A stretch of DNA of 64,000 nucleotides from positions 18,003,001 to 18,067,000 of the forward strand of contig NC_134427.1 of assembly GCF_030867145.1 (NCBI RefSeq). The letters run 5' to 3'. The stretch comes from Opisthocomus hoazin. Lineage: Eukaryota; Chordata; Aves; Opisthocomiformes; Opisthocomidae. How positions within the stretch are numbered: the first letter of the stretch is position 1; every line of letters starts with the position of its first letter. Below the pieces are notes generated by a model that searched no databases, was not told the DNA's origin, and worked only from the letters and a program-made list of their open reading frames with translations. Shown here in pieces: positions 40,901-55,900 of this stretch. The position numbers were made by a program, and so were the translations under genes.

Positions 40901-43900
40901 TGCAAAACAACAACAAAGCAGAGGTTGGGGGACAGGGACATGCAGGAGGCCCTAGAAGGGGCCCCTGGAAAGTTCTATATTCAGAAAGGGCCCACAAGGG
41001 TGCTAGAAAAGCCTGCTGAGCTAGAAAGGGCTGCAGAAGGGCTCCCAAGTACTAGGCAGACCCTGAGAAAAAGCTCTAAAAGGCTTCCAAACCACCCCAT
41101 GAAAAAGATCTAGTGAGTCTCTAGACAAGCTCCAGAAGATATGGATATTCCCCTGCCCCCCAGGTCTAGATCTATAAAGGTGCTAGATGCCTTCAGAAGG
41201 GCTCTTGATGCCTCTAGTAAAGGTCTAAATCTCTGGATCTCAGGCTCTCAGCAATTCCTAGATCTAGAAATGTGCTTATAAAACATCTTTCTTCCTTTAT
41301 TCCTTCAAACTAAATCCAAAAAGACTGAAGCAAATAGCCTAAATTATAAATCCTTCTGAATGGGACCATACAAAAATAATTTCACAATGAAATAAATTTC
41401 TTATGACTAGGCTACTTACACCATGTTTCAATTATTTAACACCTCTTGATTCTCCAAATTTTTGGCACATCTTTCATGAGCCACTCAACACACTTCTTAT
41501 AGTTCACAGTAGTAACAGCAAAAAACCATGCTGGTTTTGTTGTCACTATTTATATGGACGCAGAAATATAACTGAACTGGCAAGAAAAATAGAAGAAAAA
41601 AGAAATACATATGGATGGAGGACCTAAAGGGTTTTGCATCATACCATGACTTTCCTTGGTTTTCACCAGAGACAGCTACACGCTGCTCAGTTTCCCATTT
41701 TGCTTTGAGCAGTTGATTGAATGGCTATTGAGTGATGTTCAGACATTTATGATTTTTCTGCAATGTGACCTACATTGCTAAACTTCATAAATTTATTCTC
41801 CAAGGCAGTGTATCATTTTGCATGCCACAGCCATCCCAAAGGAATCCATCAGCAGGAGATGAGGCCCAGTTTGTAAAAGCTGAATGTCCTTCAGACATTT
41901 TTAGCTAATTTGTTTGTAGATGTGTTATTGTCAGAGTAACATACTGCAGGAAACGGTGCTCTCTATCATTCTGTTTGCTTCTCTCTCTGTGGCTTAAACT
42001 TCATAACGCACAGCTATAAACGTAACCTCTGCATGGCATGCTACAAATGGATACAACCAATTTCTGTCTTGACATTTGCATTTTTTTTCCCTCCACTGAC
42101 AGTGTCCTTTCATTTTTTTTTTTTTTTTCCCTTGGTGGAAGCAAGGGTAGAAAAGATGCAGAAGCAAACATGGTATCACGAAGAGGAGAAAACTGGCATT
42201 CTTAGCTGTCATTGCCCAGGCTGCAGCTCCTGCCACGTTGCTCTCTGTGGTTGTCACAGCTTACTCTCTTTTGACTTCAGCAGCTTGTAAGCGTAACTTA
42301 GGGCAAACTTAGTCCTAATAATAATACTGGAGATACCACCAATGCCTCCAAAGCAACGCTTCTTGGTACTAAAACCTTTTCACTCTTTGTTTGTAACCAG
42401 CTTTGAGACCCAAGAAGTACCCAGACAGCAAGGGAACAACAACCTTTAGACTTCCCTCGTGCTGACATGCTTCAAAGTCCTGTCCTTTCTAAGCTGTTAC
42501 TATTACAGCGTTTTTTTGACAGGATCTGCAGACTTTCAGGTTCCCCTTAGCACCTGGAGCAATTTGCAGGCCAGAAGTATCGCTGTTGTGGCTTTTTTGA
42601 CCCCCCCCCCCCGCCGATTATTGCGGTGCAATGCTTTCAGTCATGCAACCGTACCCACATTTTCTTTTACAGCTTTCAAATGCAGTGGTTTGCAGCTATG
42701 CAAAATTTCAATGACCTGACAATAGAATTAAATGCCTACATCGCTTTTTTCACTCACACTGGTTTTATGCCTTTATCTCTGAAAGCTTTCTCCTCATTTG
42801 TGCTGTTGTGAAGGCAGACCATGAGTCCAAAGACCAGTCCTCACACCTCTAAGATGTAGGACAATCTTCCTCTGACTTAGTCAATGCAACAATTTCTATC
42901 CCAGCAGTGTGCGACATCTCTGCAGGAAGGACACCAGCACCTCTGGTCAGTGCTGGGCTCAAACCTGCCCTGTACTCAAAGCCCAGGCTTGTGCCAGCCC
43001 GTTTGGTCTCCTTCCTCCTAATGCTGTGCAACATTTCCAAATGCCCAAACCAGAATACATTGGGCAACCAGAATACTGGGCTTGCAATAGAGGCAGTAAA
43101 GACAGCACCATGTAAAGCTCAATTATTACTGTTACTCACTTTGTAACACACAAAACCTGTTGCATCTGTGGGAGGTCCTTTACCCCACAGATGTGTGAAG
43201 GGTTGGTTGGTGAGAGAAGAGCAACTTACATTCAGTACCAGACCTCACAATCTTATTAAAAACGGCTAATGTAGGAGTTGCCTCCATCAAACTAGGTATT
43301 TCTTAAATCACAGGCAGGCCTTGTTATTAGTGGATGTGGATGAACAATAGGATTAAAAGGAGGGGCATTTTCTGCTCGGCCTGCCTCTGCATGCTCCCAT
43401 CAACACCCACATTTCCTTCTCAGCAGATCTTCTTGGGGCTTGGACTCCAGGATGTCAGGGACCATATTTCACTATCCGATTAATTACGTTAGCTCTGCAA
43501 TATACGTAGAGACCACATGTATGTATGTAGACACAGTTACATATGCATATATAGGTATGTTTTATGTGTATATATATTCTTCATGCATACATTTTGTCCA
43601 CTGTATGTCCTCAACAGATCAAAAAAGTCAGATGTAGTCACTGATGTGTCTCCACCTATTGCAGACTCCCACCAGCCTGGCAAAGCTGTGCTAAACATTT
43701 TCAGCAGTGTAATTCAGCACAGTGGATACAAGACCTCTGCCACATATAACTCATCAACTAGACTCCATCATACTGAAACCATATTTAAATGAGAGAGAAT
43801 CAAAGGCTACTTGTGCATAAAGAATAGAAGGTGAAGCAACCAGGCAAGCTGGTTCCTTGGGAAAGACTGACAGGAGAGCCTCAAAATGAGCCAGATTTCT

Positions 43901-46900
43901 CAGCGGGGATGCCACTTCCCTGGAAAGCTAAAAGAGCATCAGGTGTTTGAGGAGCTGGGTGGTGCACGAGGCCTTGGCCATGCAAGGACGGTGGGCGAGC
44001 TGGAGGAGGCCCAGGGGTGGCAGGGCAGCTGGGATGAGTTGGAGCTGCCGGGTGGATGTGTACAGGGGCTTTGTGCACACACAGGCAGCATCTGGTGAGC
44101 GTGGAGGTTTCTGCTAGTCGGGAAGGTGCACCTGAGAGGACGTGGACTCAGGGCTGAGCTGCCACCTTCTTGCCAGCCATTTGATTCTTACAGAAGTTTC
44201 TCCCTTCTTGCAATTTCTTGTTAGAAACTAACGATTAAAAAAACACAATTTAAATCTAGTTCTGTATCACAAAAAGTAAGAGAAAAGTCATGAGCAGAGG
44301 TCTGTCAGGTCTCCTTTACTCCACCATCAAGCGCCTAACATTCCCTGTCTCAACAATCAAAGAAAACGATGCAATCGCTGGAAGACTTGATTAAAATGTA
44401 CATAGTCTTTTAGTCAGTAGTAATGCATTATTTATGGCAGATAATAGAAATAAATTGCTGTTTCACAGGTGACCAATACAAAAAGAGCACTTGGGCTTTA
44501 AGGAAGAAATTGCAGTGTGACTTCATCACACACTATCTTGCTTGTATGACTAATATTTCAAATTCAGTGATAGAATAATTTGATTAGAATATAAATTAGC
44601 TGTGATGAAACCATGCTGCTTTCTGCTTGATATTCTAAAAATCACATTATACACCTACAAGTTTGATTCACGAGCTCTCACAGACTTTTTTCCACCCGAG
44701 GTCTTAATCCTATGAGCCTCTTTTCTCTCAGTTCCTGCTAAAGAGAGACTACTTAACCTCTCCTCCAGCCCTGGGAAAAGATCATTTTACCTTCTTCCTG
44801 AAGATCCTTTTTTAGAAAGGCTTTCAGCTTGGTTTTCATTCAAAGTATGGATGCTAATGACCGCTTGTTCCTGCATCTGCAATTATGGCTGGAATTCTTT
44901 TGTATAGGCTTATGGTTTCCAAAGATTAAATTAACTGTGGTGGCGAGAGGAGGGTCTCATCTTTGAAAAGGTTTGGAAATGCCTCGGTAAAGGCTCTGTC
45001 CACCACCTGCTTTGGTCTATCTTTCCGAAGGGCATACATTCTCTTAGGATACAGCTGTTCCTTGCTACACACTCGCCACTCACTACCCTTTCAATTAAGC
45101 TTGGAAAAGCACCCAGCGAGAAGCCCCAGTTCCACTGAAGTCAGTGGTAAAACAGTTGCTGATCTTGCTGGGGCCACGACTTCCACTCTAGTTAGCTTCT
45201 CTGGTACTCCAGCAAAGCCAGAGCAGAAAGAACATGAAATTAAGCAGTAGAGTAAAAAGAACCAGAGAATAAGATGCCTTTATTACAGAAAACCCCCCCA
45301 GCTTTTCTGGGCTCCTTCATGCTGCACAGATTAGAAAAAATAATAATAAAGATCTTTTCTAAAGCGAAAAAAGCTCTGAAAGTCTTCTGAAAGAGATGGC
45401 CACAAATAAAAAATTAAAGGCATATAAACTGTCATTTCTGCTTTGTGTGCTTTTTGTTCAGGAATTTCACGAATACAAATAAAACACGCTTCTGCGAAGC
45501 ACTGAAAAACACAGTTCAGAGATTTGGAATATTTACGATGTATTAATTACACATAACTAGAACAGCATATCAAAAGCCTCACACAGGTAGAGGACTAAAA
45601 GTAAAGCAGGGGCAGGGGTAGTTTTGCAATACTTTGCTACAGTGAAAACAAAGTTGTTGCTTTTTGACAGCACGCACCTAACACAGAATATTATGCGTCT
45701 AGTGATAAAAAAAGCCAACAAGAAAGGGTTTTGTGCTTTCTGCTTTTACAAGAACGCAGTAGATAGTGTCAGGTATGTAGAGAAGCATCTAACAGGATAG
45801 TGCTTCTTTCTCCAACCTGCAATACTAATTAATTCATTGACTCCATGTAATCACAGAATCACAGAATCACAGAATCACAGAATAGTAGGGGTTGGAAGGG
45901 ACCTCTGTGGGTCATCTAGTCCAACCCCCCCGCCGAAGCAGGGTCACCTACAGCAGGCTGCACAGGACCTTGTCCAGGCGGGTCTTGAATATCTCCAGAG
46001 AAGGAGACTCCACAACCTCCCTGGGCAGCCTGTTCCAGTGCTCCGTCACCCTCAGAGGGAAGAAGTTCCTCCTCATGTTCAGACGGAACTTCCTGTGCCT
46101 CAGTTTGTGCCCACTGCCCCTTGTCCTGTCACTGGGCACCACTGAAAAGAGCTTGGCCCCATCCTCCTGACACCCACCCTTCAGATATTTGTAGGCATTT
46201 ATAAGGTCCCCTCGCAGCCTTCTCTTCTTCAGGCTGAACAAGCCCAGTTCCCTCAACCTCTCCTCGTAGGGGAGATGCTCCAGTCCCCTCACCATCCTTG
46301 TAGCCCTCCGCTGGACTCTCTCCAGTAGCTCTTCATCCTTCTTGAACTGGGGAGCCCAGAACTGGACACAGTACTCCAGATGAGGCCTCACCAGGGCAGC
46401 GTAGAGGGGAAGGAGAACCTCCCTTGTCCTGCTGGCCACACTCTTCTTGATGCACCCCAGGATCCCATTGGCCTTCTTGGCAGCCAGGGCACACTGCTGG
46501 CTCATAGTTAACCTGTCGTCCACCAGGACACCCAGGTCCCTCTCCGCAGAGCTGCTCTCCAGCAGGTCCACCCCAATCCCTGCAGTTGCTTTGTGATATC
46601 CTACTCTCAACCTGGCTTAAAAGTACTCCAGTCTAGAATCAATTTGGTTTTTATGCTGGCAGCTCGCTCCCCCTGTTTCTCTCCCATTCATCAGATCATA
46701 TTTTTGTCTTTCACATTTTCCCTTCCTGCCCCCAAATGTACCCAGTGAAAGTTCTGTTCAGGCTGTGCTTGCTCCGATGAGCAGACCTCATCGCCGCTTT
46801 CAAGCGAGGTCATCATGTCCTGGGAGCTTTTTGTTCTGCTCAAAAGGCTTCCACAATGCCACTGAAGCATATTGTGCCTGTGCAGATGCTGGTGGGGAGC

Positions 46901-49900
46901 GCCTGCAGCATTTGCGACTGTGGGAGCACTGTCAAGAGTTTGCATTTTTGAGATATATGCTACATATATCAAGCAATTCTGCTCATCTTTACTGCTGCTT
47001 TCCAGCATTCTGTCTCACTTCACTACTTCAAGTAGGTCATCAACAGCATTACTTCTTGCTCCTCCACCATTCAAAGTAGGCTGTCCAGGACATGGCATTC
47101 TTGCTGTGCGTGGGTCGCCTTTAAACCCTGTTCTAGAAATCTGCCTTTTAATTTGACCTATGCAAGCAAATTGCCGACGTAAGTAACACTGTCACATTTT
47201 TATAAGGGAGCAAAACATTTTGCAGTGTCACTGAAGTTTATGTGAAGCAACACAATATAGATGGTTCCTTCACATGGAGAACTGCTGAACAAAGGCTGAT
47301 GAAGTGCAAACGTCAAGAAAACGTCTTCAAACCAGACCTTTCATTTTGGAACACGGCAGTGACAGTTATTAACACCATCAATCAGGCCAGAGCTATTACT
47401 TTGGCACAGACTCATGCCCAGTGGGACTGACATCAGCACGAGAACAAGGCCATGGTTACAGGCTAAGAGAAAGCTCTTGGGATTCATTTTCTGTTGCCTT
47501 GCAAATGTTTGGTGTCTATATTTGCTTGAGATTGGTTTAAACAGTTCCCAAACAATGCTACCACTTGCACAGACATAAATGACTTGAGGTTCAGTGCGGT
47601 GGAAACTCAGTCCGCATATTTCTCATGGGAGGAAAGATGCAGGAAGAAATTGCAAGATGGTAGAAATATCTGTTAATTCTCTCCTCAGCTTTCACCACAG
47701 CAATGGAGGCAGAAGAGAAGCGAAGCTTATTGCTCAAGCTGAGCTGAAGTGTTCTCACTTTCACACAAAACCTCCCATGACGTCAATATAACTTCTATGA
47801 ACACTGGATCTAATGAAGTCTGGTTTCCTAAGGACTTCCGTCTCATGGCTGACTGACTTGAGAGTTTAATAAGATCCAAGCGCCAAATGAAGCTTTTCCT
47901 GTGAATGGAGCATTTATTAGATCCTGAGTGGAATCTCTGGAGTTTAATAAACGAAAGCTCAGGCTGTAATATTTCCTTTTGAAAGGGCACTTTTGGTCCC
48001 TCTCCTCCAACTGGATTAATAATTTTTATGGAATGTGTAGGAATTTAATTGCTATGTGTTCCTCTATGAATTTGTTTGAAACAGGCCCAAGATTTTGATT
48101 TACTGTGAGGAAGAGAACACTGACAGACAGACAGACAGACACACATACAATGTGCTCTCATTTGCTATCAACAACCAGGCTAAAAAGTTCCTGCGTACCC
48201 CAGGGACGCAGTAAACACTAAGAGACTGCACATTTGAGAAAACGAGAAACCTAGAGGTGCCTCTGATTTAGACCAGGATCAAGTCCAACTTCATCAGGCA
48301 GTGAAACAGAATGATGATCCCCTCGCTTCTCCCTCTTTCACTCTCCATCCCAGCCTTCTGCCTTAGCACTCCTGTTGTGGCTTGTGGCCAGGAGGGCCTG
48401 CCACGGGTCCTGCTGCGGGGTGGTCCCCCCAGCCACCCCACTGCTGGTGCAAGTTGGGAGGGCAGAGATTCGAGATGGCAGTAGGAATATTTTACATCAA
48501 AGCTTATATCCCCGATTTGAGTATCTACAATGGCCCTCCTATTTTGCCTTTAAAAATTAGCCCTTGCTCATAGAATCACAGAATGGTCATGTTCTAGCAT
48601 TCAGGGTTTCAGAGGCAGCATTTTCAAAAAATACGACCAGCTCTATCAGAATGAAAGGTACAGGAGTAACTGATTTTAATGCAGGTGTCTGCTAAAATCC
48701 TGGCACCAATGGTGAGTGTTGGGTATATACATATATGTATTTATAAACCTAGCTCTGAAGAGCCATTTTCTTTAGATTTGCTCCTTATTAACTACTGGAA
48801 GAACACTAAAAGAAGAAAGGAAGAAAAGTCAGCCAAGTTTTGTACACGCTGAAATAGTACTGAGAACACTGGCATAGCACATAAACGCTTCAACCAAACG
48901 TCCTTTTCCTTCTAAATTCAGATTAACATCCTCACAGTGAAGTACGAGATCAAAGTAATTAGTCAGCGTTTGGTGGTTTATTTGCCACAACATAATAATC
49001 TTTTCAACCCCAGCTGTCCTTCCCTCCCTGTTATGAATGCAGAATACTATGCTTAAGAACAAGAAGGTGGTGAATAACAAACACAGAATGATTAGTAAGA
49101 AGTGTTTCCATCAAAACCGATACTGGAATAAATGATTAAACCCTCTCATAATCAACTCATTTATTAAAGTGAATGCTTTAAAGTGGAAGGTTGTCATTTT
49201 GGTAGTTTTCGCAATGGGCAGTTACTCTCTCTGTTCATTTTTGTACTTTGGTAAATCAAGAAATATTGATTTTTGAGCATGTCGTTGATTTTATTGTCAG
49301 AACAAATTTAACTTTGAGAATTGATTTTATTAACCTATTTCGTAAGTCCCTCTAAACACACAATTTGTGAGCAACCCACATTGTCTTGATGTAAATGCCA
49401 TTTGTAATTCAGCCAACAAACAATTTAAGTGGAGATGGGCCAAATTCATTTTTCATTTAAGTTTATGCCATTCTGGAATAAACTCAGCAGTCTTGCAAGG
49501 ATATACAATTGTTTCTGACTACGCGAAAATATAATTCCCTTATTTTCATTGATATAGTTTCAGATTAATATGCTTGGCTTCAAGGGGATGTGATTATTTC
49601 ACAGGCTTTTCTGGTTATCAGCACCACTTTTGGAAGAAGACTACTGAGCAAATTTGACACAGTCACTTCTGAGAACACGCATTCTTGGCATTTATTTCAT
49701 GTCTGTTTTCTACTGCATATGTGAAAAACCTCCAAGTATCGATTTTGTGAAATATTTCAAGAAGTAGATTCACTTAAGCCCCCTCAAAACAAATCCTTCA
49801 AAGAAGAAATGCTTCCAAATATACGTGTTTCTGTACTGCAGATTGTCAGCAATGTGATTTCACCTATCAGTGACAGCAAATGACACAGTATTACTATACT

Positions 49901-52900
49901 TCAACTTAGAAAATGAGACTGGCCGCTTTCTAGGGATGCTTTAATATGCCTTCACTTGTCATGGTGTTTAGAATATTTACTGGCACGCATTCACAATTTA
50001 TCGGAAGATCGTCTCAATCCATGTGGTAAGAACATACCTTGATTTCCCAGAATGCTGAAACATTTGCAAAATTTTGAGAAATGTGCAGCAATCGTTTCCC
50101 ATAGGTGCTGCAGCATGGAAGCACCTGGATTGTTCACGGACAAAAAAGAGTTTATTTCTGCTTTTACGAAAAGGCGGCCCTACCCCAGCTGAATGTTGAT
50201 GTCCTGAGAGCCATACGAAGAAGCCTTTGCTCTATGACATGCTTTTTCTCACCTATGATTTTGCAGAAGCCCTTTTTCCATGGCATTGGAACTATGTTGT
50301 AGAGTAAGATAAACTAAACCTGCTTCTAGCAAGTAGCCAACCTACCAAAAAAGTAGGATTTTAGGGCTATTTAAATCTACTTCAAAATTTGGCATATTTG
50401 ATTTCAGCCCCAAAAGTTTACCTTCTTAATTTCATTTTAATTAAAAAAAATAATTTTCTTTCTGCATTTGCCAGACCCCCTGCTGCAACTCATTTGCTAA
50501 AGGGTATTTGCATTTTTTAAAGGAATTGAAAAACCATCAAAACTCACCATTTCAGATTTAGTGAGACATTTTGTTACTGAGCAAAATAAGCAAAAATTTG
50601 AACGCAAATACACCGCTACGCATTATATGACCAGTAAAGCAATTATTTGTACAGCCTGAGATGCAGCTCAGGAGAAGGCAGGCAGCAGACGCTGCACCTG
50701 GCACCGTTCCCCACACCTCGGAGATCTCTAATCTGGTTATTGATGCCCCAGGCAATTGTTACACGTATCCAAGAAGCAAGCAAATGTGCTTCAGGCAGCT
50801 TTAAGTTCCATGAAGCATTGCTCCTGCCAGCTGGTGTGTGGCAACGGAGCGGAGAGTCAGTGCCCGCAGCTGGGGAGCACCGCTTGCTGCAGTGGGCTGC
50901 TGCCCGTCGTCTGCAGGACTGGCTTTCCCGCCGTACGAGACGCCAGAGCAGAAGCCAAGGTGCCCAGAAGCCATACGATCTTAAGACAATTACTAGGCTG
51001 GTTTAAGCTTGGGTTTAGCACAACTAAGCCAGCTGACCCTGCCCTGCTTTATGTGGAGGAACAAGCTCTTACCACCGTCATGCAGTGTATTTCAACTGTG
51101 ATTTTCCAGTTGTGAAGGACTGAGGAAAGGGCAGGAGAAAATGAAATGCAAAATCAACTGGATCCTGGTTATTAGCTTGCACAGTCCATAATACAACTTT
51201 CGTATGTTACTTCAGTGCCTCAAGATTTTATCAAGTACAGCTTTTCCCCCATTTTGAACCTGATTAATTCAACTATTTATTGGCAAAGGCCAATCCCTTC
51301 CTTGTGATACCTGTAAGTGTGGCGCTGAGACTAGTCAAGAGCACCATTTATGTTTCTTCATGTTTATCTATGTATCTTTTTTAGCACAAACTAGAGATGT
51401 GGTAAGTGTCTTTTAGTCCTATTTCTTTCACGCTGCTCTTGAAATACGAACTGAAAAGCACTTTGAGAAATGTACTGAAACGCAGTAGCTCCACTACAAT
51501 ACCGCTGTTGTGTAATTACTTACTGTAACGCTCCTCCATGATTTAGGCCAGACTTGGATGTAAACAGAGTATGTATTTTTCCATTTACTAGTTCAAGCAA
51601 ATCAGTCTGAATTCTGGACTAAAGGAAAGCACTCTGAACTTCAACTCCTTAAAAGATCTACTTTCAGAGTAGCAAGCAACTTTCTAAAGCAGTACGTATT
51701 CTTTATGTAAGCCCCTCTACACATTCATATGCCATCTCCCAGGATAAAAATCAAGTGTGTAGTTTTGTCTTTATATGATACACCTTAAAATAATCATGTG
51801 AATGGAAGACCCACTCCATGCTGTGCAGTCCAGAATTATCTGATTCATCCAGCACATTCTGATACACAATCCTTGTACGAGAATCTAAGTTATCTGTCTT
51901 CACAATGTGCAGAGAAGTGACAACACAAGAAAACCAGGTGTCTACCTGAGTGATGTCCATTCCAGAGTCACAGCTCAATGGCTGGGTTGATGTGAGGCCA
52001 TTCGAACCTATTATTGTTGTGATCACACCATTCTCATCAATTTTCCGAATCATGGTACCGTCAACGAAGTAAATAAATCCATGCTTATCTACAGTGATAC
52101 CTGGATGGAGGGAAAGGGTAAAAAACAGTGTTAGTACTGACATTATTTAGATTTAAAAGTATGAGCTTAAAATGTTTCCTCTCTTCTTAGACTCTGAAAA
52201 TCTGCTGATTAAAGAAAGTAGGACTTATTTTTTTTTTCCTAACCATTACTTTTTTGAGGCTTATACAAACTGTACGTAGGAAGGTCACACCCATGTATCA
52301 GACTGCCTTTGACTTACAGAGAAAAAGGGAAGATATGAGGAAGAAACAGAACAAACCAGCAGGGGCTTTGCCTGTAATGTAATTCTATATACAGAGAATT
52401 AGGCTCTTCAATAACTTTACTTCAAGTCCACAATACGTGGGACAACATTAGCCTTTCTAAAAACTATCATACAGTTGATTTTTCTTCATTTTCACTTTCT
52501 TCTCATGCAGGGGCAAATTTTTTTTATTACTCTACTGTCTGAATTATCAGAGTGTCTGAGCAAGGAAGAAGCATCCAGAGAAAGCGAGAGAGACCTCTGC
52601 CGTGATATAAGCTGCACATACAAATAGTGCAAACCAGACTCTGCTTTGGAGGCAGAAGGAATATTGGTGCTGCAGAATGTATTGCAGTGCAGTGTTGCCC
52701 AAGGCGACGGCTGTGTACCAGAACCAGCCCCATGACAGCAGTGGCCTTCAGCAGGAGCTAGTGCAGTTCTCCCGCTTCTGGATCTGCAAAACAGCTCTAG
52801 CACCACTGCACCGCGCTGCACAAGAGAGATGGACCCCGCAACAAACGCGAGGGCCATGCAAAGGAGACGTCATGGTCTGCTGTATTTCAGCGGGGAAACC

Positions 52901-55900
52901 GAGGCACGGAGGGCTTGCTGTCTCCCACCAGCAGTGTGTGGCACAGCCACATCACGACTCATGCCCGGCCTTGTTCTGTCTCAGTCTAACACTTTCTCCT
53001 CGGTTCTTCCTGCGTTCAATTCGCCAAGACTTTTCTATATTGCATGAATTGTAAGAAAGATCTTTCTTCCCTGAAATGTTGAAAATATAGCTAGAAAAGC
53101 ACTTCTATTCATGTTAGGTTTGTGAAATCCTTTCTACCAAAACCGCTCAATTTCTTGCTTTAAAGGACTTCATAATTTCCCATTTAAAGTTGCATAACTT
53201 TGCAATTATAGCAGCTGCTGTGCACAGCCAAGCTATTTTAATAATGAATTTATGTTCTGCTACAGAGAAATGAAAGGCAGAGGACTTGAACAGATGGTTT
53301 GGACAGTGGCTTATATGGTTCTTGATTTTTGTCCCCTGCATTTAGCACAACCGAAGGCTGCATGTACTCTGAGTTTACAAAACACTTGTCTGCACGCCAG
53401 CTTAGGATCTCACACAGCAATTCCACACGCCATCAAAAAAGAACAAAAACCCAAACTGAATTCCCTCACCTCCCAGCCCCATTTTTTTCATACTTAATTT
53501 TTTGAAATACATAGGAGCAGTTGGTGGGGGGAAGGAAGAGTAAGCAGTATGGGGGGCAGGACCGGGCGGCGCTGATGGGGAACACGCATCTCCCACGGGG
53601 CTGGGAGAAGGGGGGACAGTCTCCCCAGGCCCCTCAATAAATCTGTACCTAGCAGCTAGAAATGCCTTAGGACTGAGTTTGAGTTACATCACATCTGAGT
53701 GTAATATGCTTTCTCTTACAGTGTTCAGACCCAGTGTCAGGGTCCCAAGACAAAATGCCCATGACAACTTTTCTAAGAGAAAGCAGGACTAATCACCACA
53801 CCAGTTTTCCCGTGGTGGCCAGGAGGTCAGCGAGGGCTCGGCTCTCCCCCTTGCCTGCGCAAACTGACCCCCTCCGCCGGAGGCTCTCCCTCCATCCCTC
53901 ACTCCAGCTGACGGGCAGGCACGGAGCGGGGCTGCGAAGGCCTCGCAGGGGGACCCTGCCATCATGTCCCCCACTGCCCGGCTCCCATCCAGAGGTGCCT
54001 CTTCACTGCAGGCACGTTGCGGAGGTCTGAGGGTACCATCACCAAGGAAATCCAAAGGCCTCAGCAGTTAACTTGAGTGTCTAGTGCTGCTCTTATGTCC
54101 AGCTTTCAGGCTATCCATCGGCACAGTGTTGGGAGTTGAAATTCATTCTTTAAATTGTCAATTCAGTGCATTCACCCGGCTGCGAACTGCCGTTAGAAGA
54201 GGGGCATTCACCATCCGGTCACCTTCTCCATCCAGGACAAACAAATGCCCAGGGACTGCTGAAGTGCAGGGTACAGGGTTAGGTCACATCACTCCGTTCT
54301 GTGCAACGGCTGAACATTGACATGTCCCGTTCTCCTGGACAGATGTCACCTAGGGAACGGAACTCACCCGGGGGGGCTGGAGCAGGCGGCTGGGGGAGAT
54401 CTGGGAGGTCATAAAAAAGCTAAAGGGAGAGCAGCCATCTCCGGGCCTGGCTCCCCGCTGGGCTGCGAGCTTGTAGACCATGCCTCCTTGGTACTGGCTC
54501 CCTCAGAGGATCTTTACTCTTTAAAGAGGAAGCAACGGTGCTTTTGGAAACTACAGAACAAGTGGCAAGCTCAGGGCTGTCTTCCGCTTCTGAGAAAGCC
54601 CAATTATAAACCTGAAAGGCTGAAGGTTTGAAGGTGAGCTGAGGTGAAGAGCGCATCTGAGGAGCAGAAGGTTTTGTTGCGGCGCTGGGGGGGGTGAGCG
54701 GTGTGTTCCAGTTTCTGGGAAGGGATGGCACCTCCATCCGTCCCTCATCCCTCACGCACACTGAAGAGCCCTGGGCACACAGCAGGCCAGAATGTGGGGT
54801 GCCAGCGGGGCTAGAGCCGAGGGCCGCCCGCCCCAGCAGAAACAACGGCCAGATGTGTGATGCAAGCTGCAAAATCTCTTTCGATATGACGAAGCTGCTG
54901 AAACATCCACCCTGAAAGCCCAACCGAAGCAAAAAGAAATCCAGCCTGGTTACTCATGACCAGATAAACAATTCATATATAAATCTGATGAGGTTCTTCT
55001 AAATGCTGTTCTGAGGGAACGCACGCGGCAGAAGCCAACAGAGCAAACACCGCTGAAAGGACGGCACCTTCTGCCGTGCATCTCGAGGTCTGCAGAGGTT
55101 TTCCTGACACAGTTCCCAAAGGCCCGAGCCATGATCTGCCGTTCAGTGTGTACATGGATCTGTTTTCCCTTCAGCAAACGAGCAGGGCTGTGTGTCAGCG
55201 GTGTGGGGCCACAGCGCAGGGGAGCCGGGCTCGGGGCACCTCCAGCTGCTCTTGCCGGGACGCTCGGGGCTTCCCGCCCTCCTCCGGGCTCTGCCCTCTC
55301 TGATTCACTTCACGCTGTCAAGCTGAAGCATGCTCAGGGATTAGCAGTGAATGGAAAAGCTGCCAGTGAATCATTCCAGAGTTTTTTCTTCAGGGATGTG
55401 TGAAGGTTGGAGAGAAAAGTCTCTTCAGTCGCAGGCTCCTACTGCTTCCTCGAGAGTCTGATGCAGTTCAACAAGGGCAAATGCAGGGTCCTGCACCTGG
55501 GGAGGATCAATCCCATGCACCAGTACAGGCTTGGGGTGGACCTGCTGGAGAGCAGCTCTGCAGAGAGGGACCTGGGTGTGCTGGTGGATGACAGGCTGAC
55601 CATGAGCCAGCAGTGTGCCCTGGCTGCCAAGAAGGCCAATGGGATCCTGGGGTGCATCAAGAGGAGTGTGGCCAGCAGGTCAAGGGAGGTTCTCCTTCCC
55701 CTCTACTCTGCCCTAGTGAGGCCCCATCTGAAGTACTGTGTCCAGTTCTGGGCTCCCCAGTTCAAGAAAGATGAGGAGCTACTGGACAGAATCCAGCGGA
55801 GGGCTATGAGGATGGTGAGGGGACTGGAGCATCTCTCCTATGAGGAGAGGCTGAGGGAGCTGGGCTTGTTCAGCCTGAAGAAGAGAAGGCTGAGAGGGGA

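Larger units (their letters stand above)
33094..51945 (-). other. TENM1 intron 2 of window (18.9 kb)
   Basis: The largest intron here, phase 0, GTAGAC...TTTTTCCAG. It contains a CR1 fragment (45850-46577), the CTAGA-rich repeat region (40830-41270), a T16 run (42113-42128), a C12 run (42601-42612) and a GACA microsatellite (48122-48140). GC-richer patches lie at 37740-38110, 39560-39770, 43880-44150 and 50640-51010. Several open frames of about 100-160 codons (for example 37789-38277 plus) show no family features. Confidence 0.88.

Noticed and set aside
43506..43600. TATG/TATA-rich stretch as a possible promoter or microsatellite
   Set aside because: Irregular AT-rich DNA without a clean repeat unit or other promoter elements.
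48569..48587. CR1 tail-like sequence CATAGAATCACAGAATGGT
   Set aside because: Resembles a CR1 3' terminus, but the neighbouring sequence shows no CR1 UTR or ORF. Too short to call.
50647..51115. Two overlapping plus-strand frames of 119 codons
   Set aside because: They overlap each other in different frames in a GC-richer intron patch, with no recognisable protein family.
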